A stretch of DNA of 44,017 nucleotides from an uncultured Bacilli bacterium (GTDB lineage: Bacteria > Bacillota_I > Bacilli_A > RF39 > UBA660), in contig CANQHE010000006.1 in NCBI GenBank assembly GCA_947623735.1, forward strand, positions 1 to 44,017. The letters are read 5' to 3'. Position numbers and translations under genes: made by a program. Below the pieces are notes generated by a model, which had not been told where the DNA came from, did not search any database, and saw only the letters and a program-made list of their open reading frames with translations. Below are positions 24,335 through 31,667 of the stretch, one piece after another; position 1 is the stretch's first letter, and every line of letters begins with the position of its first letter.

Positions 24335-25797
24335 AATTTTCTAACTAGACCTATTCCCCTTAATCCTTCTTCAATTTCTTTTTTAGCCAAAGTTGTTACA
24401 ACAAAATCTAAAGCTTCTCTTTCTTGTCTTAATTTATTTTCTGAAATTATTATATCAACGGTATCTCCTTCTTTTAAAATATAGTTAATTCCTACTTCTT
24501 TTCCATTAACTAAAGCTCTATCAGCTTTATTTCCTAAATCTACACTTAATCTAAAAGCAAAATCTAAAACCGTAGAACCAATAGGCATTTTATATAAAAC
24601 TTTTCCTCGCGAATAAACTTTAACTTGTTTACTTAATACTTCCCGACATACCTGTTCATAAAAACTCCCATCTTCTATTTTATATAATTCTTCTATTTCT
24701 TTAATAGAGGCAATAAAACTATCTCTCTTCGCTAAATAATCTTGAATTTCTTTAATACTTTTATCCGGAAATATTTCTTGTAATACGGCAAAACCATATC
24801 TATTTTGTAAAGCCATTTTAAAAGTAGCTATCCTCATTTGAACACAATGTTCACTAAAACCATGCACTGTCGTATGAATTGCTTTATATCCATTAGGCCT
24901 AGGATTAGATATAAAATCTCTAAAATAACCCGCATTAACGGCATTATATTTTTGATGCAAATGCATAAGGGCTAAATAACAATCACTTAAACTTGCAACT
25001 GAAGTTCGATATATAATTAAATCATGAATATTAGCCATCTTTTGATTTTTCTTATATCCCTCATATAATTCATATAAACTTTTATAATCTCTAACTACTC
25101 TATTATTAATATTTTCTTTATTTAAAATACTTCCAATATTATTTTCTATTTCATCTAATTCTAACTTATGTCTATCAATATAACTTAATAAACTAGCTTC
25201 TAAAACTTTAAACTTTCGCGGATATAATTCTTTAAATGCTAAATCTTCTAATTCACTTTTAACTTTATAAGCCCCTATTCTATCAGCAATCGGCACAAAC
25301 AAATATAATGTTTCTAAACACTTAGCTTTAGCCTTTTCTCTATTCTTTTTAAACTTAATTGTTCGCATATTATGTAATCTATCAGCAAGTTTAATTAATA
25401 TTACTCGATAATCAAGAATCGCTGCTTTAAGTAAAATACATGTATTAGCTCTTTCTTTTTCAGTTTTATTCGTAAAATTTATATTTTTAATTTTTGTAAC
25501 CCCATCTACTAAATTAGCTATATCTAAATTAAATTCTTCTAAAATCTCTTCTTTAGTCGTATCTGTATCTTCTAACACATCATGTAAAAAAGCCGCACAA
25601 ATACTATTTACATCTCTTAAATGCATTTCCTTAAATAGTATCCATGCTACATTAAGAGGATGAGTTATATAATCTTCTCCACTATCCCTTTTTACTCCTT
25701 CATGTTTAATTGAAGCATACTGATAAGCCTTAGTTATTAAGGCTATTTCTTCTTTGGTAAAACATTTTTCTAATTCTAAAACTAAATCTAAAAACAT
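24328..25797 (-). CDS. RelA/SpoT-family protein, hydrolase domain intact, synthetase domain degenerate
   Basis: A 489-aa (p)ppGpp-metabolism protein. The HD hydrolase domain has DYITHPLNVAWIL, FLHDVLEDT and IKLADRLHNMRTI with the metal-binding His, His-Asp and Asp residues. In the synthetase region GYFRDFISNPRPNGYKAIHT is recognisable. However, the canonical E-I-Q-I-R-T strand reads C-V-Q-M-R-I, and the following MH..AE.G.AAHW motif is lost. A TGS domain follows (VKVYSRGKVLYKMPIGSTVL, about residues 390-455), and the usual ACT/RRM end is absent, making it about 240 aa shorter than Rel. Likely a ppGpp hydrolase or regulatory protein with little or no synthesis. Confidence 0.85.
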   Translation of the reverse strand: MFLDLVLELEKCFTKEEIALITKAYQYASIKHEGVKRDSGEDYITHPLNVAWILFKEMHLRDVNSICAAFLHDVLEDTDTTKEEILEEFNLDIANLVDGVTKIKNINFTNKTEKERANTCILLKAAILDYRVILIKLADRLHNMRTIKFKKNREKAKAKCLETLYLFVPIADRIGAYKVKSELEDLAFKELYPRKFKVLEASLLSYIDRHKLELDEIENNIGSILNKENINNRVVRDYKSLYELYEGYKKNQKMANIHDLIIYRTSVASLSDCYLALMHLHQKYNAVNAGYFRDFISNPRPNGYKAIHTTVHGFSEHCVQMRIATFKMALQNRYGFAVLQEIFPDKSIKEIQDYLAKRDSFIASIKEIEELYKIEDGSFYEQVCREVLSKQVKVYSRGKVLYKMPIGSTVLDFAFRLSVDLGNKADRALVNGKEVGINYILKEGDTVDIIISENKLRQEREALDFVVTTLAKKEIEEGLRGIGLVRKLN

Positions 25798-25889
25798 ATA
25801 TCCCCCTTAAACTCTATTATAAAGTAAAATGTTTAAGATAATGAGATAATAACAAATATCTTTTATTTTGTCAATTACCAAAAATATTT

Positions 25890-27512
25890 TTATTTAAGTT
25901 TTATCTCATAACTAACATTTCTAATATTTAAAACAGCTTCTATATTCGTAGCATTTACTATATCTTTATCTATTTTAAACACTAACTTATCACTATAATT
26001 TACTGGATTAATTAAATCTACATCACTTACATATTCTCTTCCATCTACATCATATTTAATACTCATAAAATCTTCAAAAAAATTTTGATAATTTTTATCT
26101 GAATACATATACATAGATTCATCATCAAGTACTAAATCATAATCCACAACCATTAAAGTATATCTACCAATATCATTACCTGATATCGTTAAAGCATTAT
26201 GTGATGTATAACAATCACTTCCCAAACAATATTCATATTCATAAGGAAATCTTGTCATAAATATAAAATCTTTAATACTAACTTGCGATTTATTTAAATA
26301 AGTACTTCCTAAATTAATATTAGCTCCCATATTAACTTCATTAGAAACTGCTTCACTATCATATTTAACTGGATTAATAGCAATTCTTTTATTTACTGCT
26401 CCAACATTTTCTTTACTATTTCCAAAGCCTGAAAAAACTGCTATTTCAAAATCATTATTAACCAAATATTTATCTATTTCATATACTAAAACATATTTAT
26501 TTTCACTAACCCCTTTAATAGGAGAACCATCATAAGGATCAGCAAAATCTCTAAAATAGTTACTAACATTTAAATTAGGTGATATATACCTTTTATTAAC
26601 TTTTAATTGAACATTAGGATAATTAAAAGGATGATCTTCTCTATATCTATTATTAATCTTTACAACTATTGCAATATATACTTTATCATTTTTAATAGTT
26701 TTACCCTTTAAATCATAACTAGACATATAAGAATTTTCTACTGTCATATTTAAATAGCCAAAAGCAATTGTATCTTTTTCTCTATATACTTTATCATGTA
26801 CTTCACTATTTACAAACAAAGTTGTCGCAAGTATTCCCGCCAAAACTATAAATATAACCGTAAATATAAACTTATTTTCTTTATAATAATATCCTAACTC
26901 TCTTATAAATCTTCTTATATTTCTTTTAGTTTTATAAGTATCTCTTCCTACCAAAAACTCAAATTCTTCACTATCTTCCGCACTAATCTTTAAATCTTCA
27001 ATATCACTTTTAAAATTAAACTGTTTGATATTAAAACCAACACCCCGAACAGCCGTAAATATAATAATTATATATTGACTATAATGTACAATCAAACATA
27101 AATCTCTAATAATTCTTGCAAAAGTACTATCCAAAGTATCATTTTCAATCATTCGAAATATTACAAACGCTCCAGTAAGTAAACCAAACATTGCAATATA
27201 ATATATTATTCCCGCCCCATAATATTTAGTTGGTTTATCTTTAAGTTGTAATACAAATGCTAAAATTATAAAAATAGCCAGGATAAGTACTACAGATATA
27301 TACATAAATATATTAACATAATTATTAGCCAAATTAGCCAAAGGTATTGCTGAACTAACCATGTAACCATTACTAACATAATCTCGAAAAAATACCATTA
27401 TTTCTCTAGTTTGAGTAAGTAAATATATCATTGGTATTAATAATATTAAATGTATAATTCTAAAATGTTTAATAATAAATGCATATGGTTTTTTAAGTAT
27501 CATAATTAACAC
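25890..27512 (-). CDS. Large membrane protein with an extracytoplasmic beta-rich domain, unknown function
   Basis: A 540-aa protein not recognised. Residues 1-160 contain about four or five membrane helices (around 15-35, 70-92, 100-125, 135-160). A cytoplasmic acidic stretch (DIEDLKISAEDSEEFEFL) and basic segment (KTKRNIRRFIREL) follow, then another helix near residues 215-235. The rest, about 300 residues, is polar and beta-rich and should lie outside; it has one Cys pair in CLGSDCY. The repeated pattern of 'KVYIAIVVKINNRYRE' and 'ISVKDF'-like strands suggests Ig-like domains. The first residues MLIMILKK offer an alternative start at Met4. Single-gene unit with no functional clue from neighbours. 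Confidence 0.7.
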   Translation of the reverse strand: MLIMILKKPYAFIIKHFRIIHLILLIPMIYLLTQTREIMVFFRDYVSNGYMVSSAIPLANLANNYVNIFMYISVVLILAIFIILAFVLQLKDKPTKYYGAGIIYYIAMFGLLTGAFVIFRMIENDTLDSTFARIIRDLCLIVHYSQYIIIIFTAVRGVGFNIKQFNFKSDIEDLKISAEDSEEFEFLVGRDTYKTKRNIRRFIRELGYYYKENKFIFTVIFIVLAGILATTLFVNSEVHDKVYREKDTIAFGYLNMTVENSYMSSYDLKGKTIKNDKVYIAIVVKINNRYREDHPFNYPNVQLKVNKRYISPNLNVSNYFRDFADPYDGSPIKGVSENKYVLVYEIDKYLVNNDFEIAVFSGFGNSKENVGAVNKRIAINPVKYDSEAVSNEVNMGANINLGSTYLNKSQVSIKDFIFMTRFPYEYEYCLGSDCYTSHNALTISGNDIGRYTLMVVDYDLVLDDESMYMYSDKNYQNFFEDFMSIKYDVDGREYVSDVDLINPVNYSDKLVFKIDKDIVNATNIEAVLNIRNVSYEIKLK

Positions 27513-27579
27513 CTACCATTATAATTTTAACAAACTAATTGCCCTTTGTAAATTATTTTAAAAAAATTTGAGAAAACTG

Positions 27580-27608
27580 TTGACAAAATCGTCTTTATCC
27601 TTTAATAT
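27580..27608 (+). promoter_or_regulatory. Consensus promoter of a small RNA gene
   Basis: TTGACA (27580-27585), 17-base spacer, TAATAT (27603-27608). One of the strongest promoter matches in the window, with no ORF downstream on that strand. Confidence 0.85.
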
Positions 27609-27614
27609 AACAAT

Positions 27615-27714
27615 CACCAATTCACTTAACAAGGCGAATTGGTGCTAGTATCACACTAGTCAACCCCTTTTTATTCTTTTTGAAGCTGTCTTCAGGGGGC
27701 AGCTTCTTTTTTTT
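27615..27714 (+). ncRNA. Unclassified small RNA, about 100 nt
   Basis: Predicted transcript from just after the promoter to a strong terminator. Stem 1: CACCAATTC (27615-27623) with GAATTGGTG (27636-27644), 12-base loop. Stem 2: CTAGT/ACTAG (27645-27649 with 27655-27659). A single-stranded linker CAACCCCTTTTTATTC contains an unpaired CCCC. Terminator: GAAGCTGTC (27682-27690) with GGCAGCTTC (27698-27706), then eight T. The C-rich linker resembles Shine-Dalgarno-targeting loops of Firmicute regulatory RNAs such as RsaE/RoxS, but I see no homology to a named family. SRP RNA was considered and rejected because its helix-8 motif is missing. Confidence 0.75.
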
Positions 27715-27718
27715 ACTC

Positions 27719-27744
27719 AAAAAAGATAGAGAGTAACCTCTATC
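27719..27744 (-). terminator. Terminator of surface-protein gene 2
   Basis: GATAGAG/CTCTATC stem (27744-27738 with 27731-27725) and six T on the minus strand. A further hairpin lies between it and the stop codon (GCTCATAT with ATATGGGC, about 27761-27792). Confidence 0.8.
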
Positions 27745-27810
27745 ATGGAGTTTCTTCCTGCCCATATATAAATTCGAAAGCAATATGAGCAAGCGATAAT
27801 TTATTTTTAA

Positions 27811-29421
27811 TTAAGATGTTTGGACTACGTATGGATTAGTTGTTGTGCCTGCTGGTTTATCATTATCGAAGGTAAAGGTTGTATCAGCTTTGAGATTTAT
27901 TACTGGGCGCACACCATTATAGTTGTTCACGAAGCCGTAGCCGAGGAGGCCACTATCATACACATAGAACACGCGAGCATCGCTGCCGCTAAAGTGAGAC
28001 GGAGACATTGTCCAATAATACTGATTTGTATATAACCAATATCCATTATTGGCTGTTCCATAAAATCCTCCCGCATGTATTACTTCATCCATGGTGATTA
28101 AGCCTACTGGTACAGGAAGTGCATTATTTCCTTCTACTTTTCCATTACTTCCATTTGTCCAACCACTCGTTGCACTTGGATCTGTATATAAATCTCTTTT
28201 TTGTGCTTCTGTCTTAACTTCTTTTGTACTTAAATCTACTCCACACTTGAATGTAGCAGTTTGTTCATCTGTATTATAACTAGTACTATTTGCCTGCCAT
28301 ACTTTTTCTGCTCCATATACTGTTGCTGTACTTCCATAGCCCAAATTTTCTGTTCCTGAATAAGTACTTCCATGAGGATTTGTTGTATATGTTCTATCTC
28401 CGCAAAAACCTGTATCTACATCTATTTTAGTTGATAAATCTCCTAAATTTGTTTTATTTTCATACCAATATACTATTTCTTGTAATACTCTACTTTGTAC
28501 ATCAGATTTATGGGCTGTATCATAACTTGTACTTGCAACTCCATTTGCTCCCCCATACATATATCCTACATACTTATTATCATCATCATTTGTATTAAAT
28601 CTTACTGATTTTGGATCACTACTAACTGCTGGCGTTCTTGGCGTAATCATTGTATCTACACCGGTTGGACTTGGAGCTGTTTTATTACTACTACTTGTTC
28701 CAGCATAGATTAATCGTATTGTTCCATTTCCATTTATGCGGATGATTCGCCACCAAATATAATTACTGCCTTCTTGTCCAAAGACTACCCAGTTATTTGT
28801 TCCACTTTCTTTTCCTCTATAATAATAACTTGTTCCAAAGTCATCATTTGCTTTACATATCATGGCATTTGTACTCTCTACTCCTGGTATTTTGTCAACT
28901 CCATCTGCACTTGCTTCTGGACAACTTGCATTTATTGTAGCATTCCCAAGTAATGTTTTACATGTTGTATCTCCTTCTTCACATAAAGGTGGTAAACTTT
29001 CTTCAAAATACAAATGACATTTAGTTCCTTTTTTACTATATGGACTTACACTTATTGTTTTACTTTCTTTATCAAAATTTATTGTTAAACTTTCATTCTT
29101 TACATCTTCAAAACTATTATCTTCTTTTGTATACTTCTCCGTACAATAACTTTTTTCTTCATTTATAACATAATTACCATCTTGTATCTCATTTACAACT
29201 TGATAATCACTATCACTTAACCCCTTTACTCTTATTTCTACCAATTCAAAATCAACTAATGTATAGTTAATTGTCCCAGTGGCTAGTTTTCTACTTTCTA
29301 CTAACTTATACTTTGCTCTTGTAAAAAATAAATTTATTACTATTACTAATATAAATGCTATTACAAAGCCTATTAATATTCCCTTTTTCCCATTTACATA
29401 ATTTATTTTCTCAAACTTCAA
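27811..29421 (-). CDS. Surface protein with C-type-lectin-like variable domain (DGR target 2)
   Basis: A 536-aa paralogue of 9620-11629. It starts at TTG (29419-29421), six bases after AAAGGAAG. The N-terminal membrane helix GILIGFVIAFILVIVINLFF is followed by a shorter TasA-like segment (SRKLATGTINYTLVDFELVE) and a Cys-containing linker ending KGTKCHLYFEE. The C-terminal domain has YYYRG, WVVFGQEG, WWRIIRINGNGTIRLIYAGT, GYMY, DVDTGFC, LPVPVGLITMDEVIHAGGF and YYWTMSPS...ARVFYV...GVRPVINLKAD. The last part is the variable DGR-type region. About 130 residues shorter than copy 1, mainly in the N-terminal half. Probably displayed on the cell surface as a variable ligand-binding protein. Confidence 0.8.
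   Translation of the reverse strand: MKFEKINYVNGKKGILIGFVIAFILVIVINLFFTRAKYKLVESRKLATGTINYTLVDFELVEIRVKGLSDSDYQVVNEIQDGNYVINEEKSYCTEKYTKEDNSFEDVKNESLTINFDKESKTISVSPYSKKGTKCHLYFEESLPPLCEEGDTTCKTLLGNATINASCPEASADGVDKIPGVESTNAMICKANDDFGTSYYYRGKESGTNNWVVFGQEGSNYIWWRIIRINGNGTIRLIYAGTSSSNKTAPSPTGVDTMITPRTPAVSSDPKSVRFNTNDDDNKYVGYMYGGANGVASTSYDTAHKSDVQSRVLQEIVYWYENKTNLGDLSTKIDVDTGFCGDRTYTTNPHGSTYSGTENLGYGSTATVYGAEKVWQANSTSYNTDEQTATFKCGVDLSTKEVKTEAQKRDLYTDPSATSGWTNGSNGKVEGNNALPVPVGLITMDEVIHAGGFYGTANNGYWLYTNQYYWTMSPSHFSGSDARVFYVYDSGLLGYGFVNNYNGVRPVINLKADTTFTFDNDKPAGTTTNPYVVQTS
27894..28018 (-). other. DGR-type variable region 2
   Basis: Flanks 27894-27917 and 27997-28018 are identical to the flanks of variable region 1. 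The 79 bases between them have 40 G or C by my count. Codons across the variable stretch include cac, gat, tat, ctc, ctc, ggc, tac, ggc, ttc, aac, aac, tat and aat. Aligned with region 1, substitutions such as agt/gat, act/tat, tac/ctc, acc/ggc and ctc/ttc leave the third base unchanged. Region 2 is two codons shorter, so the two may have different template repeats or an old indel. Confidence 0.75.
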
Positions 29422-29477
29422 GTTTATCTTCCTTTCTATTTTATCAAATATATTAGTTTTTTCTAACTTATATTTAA

Positions 29478-29506
29478 ATTATAAACTTGTAAATAGAAAA
29501 AGTCAA
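29478..29506 (-). promoter_or_regulatory. Promoter of surface-protein gene 2
   Basis: Minus strand: TTGACT (29506-29501), 17-base spacer, TATAAT (29483-29478), the same boxes and spacing as for surface-protein gene 1. TTTGTC (29512-29517) and an inverted GACAAA (about 29538-29543) lie on the regulator side. Confidence 0.8.
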
Positions 29507-29582
29507 TAAGTTTTGTCGTATAATTCCAGTGAATTAAGACAAATTACAAGAAATATGGCAAAATTTATATGGTGAATATTTA

Positions 29583-30029
29583 ATGTATAGTGAAAAATTA
29601 GAATCTTTAAGAACAAGAATCGGTCTTACTCAAAAGGAAGTAGGACAATTAATTAATTTAGATAGTGGAACTTATTGTCATTATGAAAAAGAAGATTTAA
29701 TCATCCCTCTTAAACACTTAATTACTTTATGTAATTATTATGATGTTTCTTTAGATTATATATTTTCTTTTAGCAATAAGAAAAAATACAATAATTTAAA
29801 AACTAATATCGATATAGCAACAGTTGGTAAAAATCTACTTGCTTTTAGAAAAAAATATAAACTAACTCAAGAACAACTTGCTGAAATTTTAAATACTCCT
29901 CACTCAGTGTTATCTGATTATGAACATGGAAAAAGATTAATTCCAACTCACGCTTTATTTGCTATATGCAAAAAATATAAAATATCTGCTGATTATTTAC
30001 TTGGTAGAATTGATAAAAAGCCCTTTTAG
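29583..30029 (+). CDS. Tandem-HTH (XRE-type) transcriptional regulator 2
   Basis: A 148-aa paralogue of the regulator at 11788. HTH domain 1 (residues about 5-62) has GLTQKEVGQLINLDSGTYCH and ends LDYIFSF; HTH domain 2 (about 80-143) has YKLTQEQLAEILNTPHSVLS, DYEHGKR and ends ISADYLLG. Shared landmarks with regulator 1 are IIPLKHLITL, AICKKYKISADY and the spacing between domains. It faces surface-protein gene 2 divergently across about 160 bases. The stop codon lies in the loop of its own terminator. Likely a local repressor or switch for the divergent surface gene. Confidence 0.88.
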   Translation: MYSEKLESLRTRIGLTQKEVGQLINLDSGTYCHYEKEDLIIPLKHLITLCNYYDVSLDYIFSFSNKKKYNNLKTNIDIATVGKNLLAFRKKYKLTQEQLAEILNTPHSVLSDYEHGKRLIPTHALFAICKKYKISADYLLGRIDKKPF

Positions 30030-30037
30030 GCTTTTTT
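30015..30037 (+). terminator. Terminator of regulator 2
   Basis: AAAAAGCC/GGCTTTTT (30015-30022 with 30029-30036), overlapping the stop codon, with T run. Confidence 0.85.
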
Positions 30038-30066
30038 GTTTGTCGAATTTTGTCGAGCGATTTTTC

Positions 30067-30095
30067 TTTACTTATATATAATTAATATTTATAAT
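30067..30095 (+). promoter_or_regulatory. Promoter of the structured RNA locus
   Basis: TTTACT (30067-30072), 17-base spacer, TATAAT (30090-30095). The expected start, about 30102-30104, coincides with the first base of a 12-base element complementary to the 3' end of the locus. Confidence 0.7.
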
Positions 30096-30150
30096 AAATA
30101 ATCGAACATTTAAGGCGGGTGTCTACCTCTTTTAGTGTTCTTCTTTCCAT
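30082..30150 (-). CDS. Possible 22-aa peptide antisense to the structured RNA
   Basis: ATG at 30150 preceded by AAAGGAG with six-base spacing; the peptide starts MERRTLKEVDTRLK and ends in IIYYKY. No family recognised. The ribosome site is excellent, but the frame lies across the RNA start region and may be fortuitous. Confidence 0.3.
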   Translation of the reverse strand: MERRTLKEVDTRLKCSIIYYKY

Positions 30151-30352
30151 AACTTTCTCCTTTGCATGTCAGGGGGTTTGTTTTATGGTAAAGGAGGGAC
30201 TAGGTGGTCATGATAAAAGTGATTTTATCCATGATATTATTGTTTATAACAATTAAAAAGGCACTTGTTTTTATCAACATAAAAATTGATATCAACATAA
30301 GTGTCTCCAATACAAAATTGTAGGCATTTAGTCCTTAAATGTTCTACAATTT
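30103..30352 (+). ncRNA. Structured RNA locus with 5'-3' end pairing (type I toxin-antitoxin-like candidate)
   Basis: This fills the 390-base gap between regulator 2 and the DUF4143 gene. GAACATTTAAGG at 30104-30115 is perfectly complementary to CCTTAAATGTTC at 30333-30344. Inside are CTCCTTT (30157-30163) able to mask the ribosome site AAAGGAG (30190-30196), and a long hairpin around 30260-30311 containing TATCAACATAA twice. AAATTGTAG/CTACAATTT (30315-30323 with 30344-30352) forms the last stem. End-to-end pairing and a masked ribosome site are typical of type I toxin messages, but also of other structured RNAs. No Rfam family recognised. Confidence 0.5.
30210..30323 (+). CDS. Possible 37-aa hydrophobic peptide (toxin-like)
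   Basis: ATG at 30210. The peptide starts MIKVILSMILLFITIKK and continues with an alternating Ile-rich tail; the first 22 residues could span a membrane. AAAGGAGGG lies 12 bases upstream (30190-30198) and AGGTGG only 2 bases upstream, so spacing is not ideal. Size and hydrophobicity fit type I toxins; no named family matched. An overlapping frame from ATG 30185 (23 aa, starts MVKEGLGGHDKSDF) is an alternative. Confidence 0.4.
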   Translation: MIKVILSMILLFITIKKALVFINIKIDINISVSNTKL

Positions 30353-30420
30353 AATATTAACATAGTTTTATTATAAATACAACCATTATTTTAAAAGAAA
30401 ATAGAATACTTTAAATTAAT

Positions 30421-31620
30421 TTATTCTTCACTTAATAACCATTGTACTACATTTATTTTTCTTATACCATCATAATCAGCTTCTAAATCCATATCTAAAG
30501 TAAGTAATACTTTAGGATAATAATCCCCTGTTTTTCGCAATGACTTTAATTCTCTTTCTAAAACTTTCTCATCTCTAACCGATAAAGCAACTTGAAAATA
30601 TTTTAGTCCATCTCTATTTTGCGCCACAAAATCAACCTCTAAATCATCAACTTTCCCCACATATACTTTATAACCCCTTCTAAGTAACTCTAAATATACT
30701 ATATTTTCCAATATATGTCCCATATCACTATCAGCCTTTTTTCCTAATAAATAACTTCTAAGTCCCGTATCTACAACATAATATTTATAATCTCTTGAAA
30801 GTAAATTTTTTCCTTTTACATCAAATCTTTCCGCTTTATATATTAAAAAACTTTCTATAAAGGCTGTTATATAATTTTCTACTGTATGATTACTTGTTGC
30901 CATCCCTTTACTTGTTAATGTATCACTTATTTTTTTAATTGATATAGAACTTCCTATACTATCAAACAAAAACTTTAAGACACTTTCTAATAATAACTTA
31001 TCAGATATATTAACTCTTGCCATTATATCTTTATATACAATCGTTGAAAATATCCCATCTAAATATTTATCTATATCATTAGGATTAGTTTTTAAAATAT
31101 TTATATTTCCTGGCATTCCCCCATTTTTCATATAATCTAAAAATAATTGTTGATAATTATTATCATTAAAAATACTAACATATTCCTTAAAAGATAAAGG
31201 CAACATTTTTATCTCAATATATCTACCTGAAAGTAAAGTTGCAAGTTCTCCCGATAACAAATAAGCATTTGACCCAGTTATATATAAATCAACATTTTTC
31301 TTTATATATAAACTATCTACTGCTTTTTGAAACTCTTTCACATTTTGTACTTCATCTAAAAATACATAATACTTATTTTCAGGTTTTATTTTATTATTTA
31401 TATACTGATATAACTCTTTATAATCTTTAAAATCATAATTAGCATCTTCTAAATTTATCTCTATAATTTGCTCATCATTAATTCCTATTTTTTTTAAATA
31501 ATTAATAAACAGCAAAAACAAAGTTGATTTACCACATCTTCTTATACCTGTAACAACTTTTATTAAATCTTTATCTTTCCATCTTTTTAATTCTTCAAGA
31601 TAAACAGGTCTTTCTATCAA
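30421..31620 (-). CDS. DUF4143-containing AAA ATPase
   Basis: About 399 aa from a TTG at 31620, six bases after GAGGTGAT; the GTG at 31629 lies inside this ribosome site. N-terminal AAA_14 domain with Walker A GIRRCGKSTL (about residues 25-34) and Walker B YYVFLDEVQN, sensor ITGSNAYLLSG. The C-terminal DUF4143 domain includes KKISDTLTSKGMATSNHTVE, YYVVDTGLRSYLLGK and a nuclease-like end NIVYLELLRRGYKVYVGK...EVDFVA. These proteins are common in anaerobes in many copies; a cellular role is not established. Own promoter (31639-31667). Confidence 0.9.
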   Translation of the reverse strand: MIERPVYLEELKRWKDKDLIKVVTGIRRCGKSTLFLLFINYLKKIGINDEQIIEINLEDANYDFKDYKELYQYINNKIKPENKYYVFLDEVQNVKEFQKAVDSLYIKKNVDLYITGSNAYLLSGELATLLSGRYIEIKMLPLSFKEYVSIFNDNNYQQLFLDYMKNGGMPGNINILKTNPNDIDKYLDGIFSTIVYKDIMARVNISDKLLLESVLKFLFDSIGSSISIKKISDTLTSKGMATSNHTVENYITAFIESFLIYKAERFDVKGKNLLSRDYKYYVVDTGLRSYLLGKKADSDMGHILENIVYLELLRRGYKVYVGKVDDLEVDFVAQNRDGLKYFQVALSVRDEKVLERELKSLRKTGDYYPKVLLTLDMDLEADYDGIRKINVVQWLLSEE

Positions 31621-31638
31621 TTTTATCACCTCTAAATA

Positions 31639-31667
31639 AGTATAAATTATTTTTCAAAAAAAGTCAA
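31639..31667 (-). promoter_or_regulatory. Promoter of the DUF4143 ATPase gene
   Basis: Minus strand: TTGACT (31667-31662), 17-base spacer, TATACT (31644-31639). Its -35 box follows directly on the nifJ terminator stem. Confidence 0.75.

Noticed and set aside
27615-27714. SRP RNA, 6S RNA or tracrRNA as identity of the small RNA
   Set aside because: It lacks the SRP helix-8 GGAAG-type core, is too short and without the central bubble for 6S, and there is no CRISPR locus nearby.
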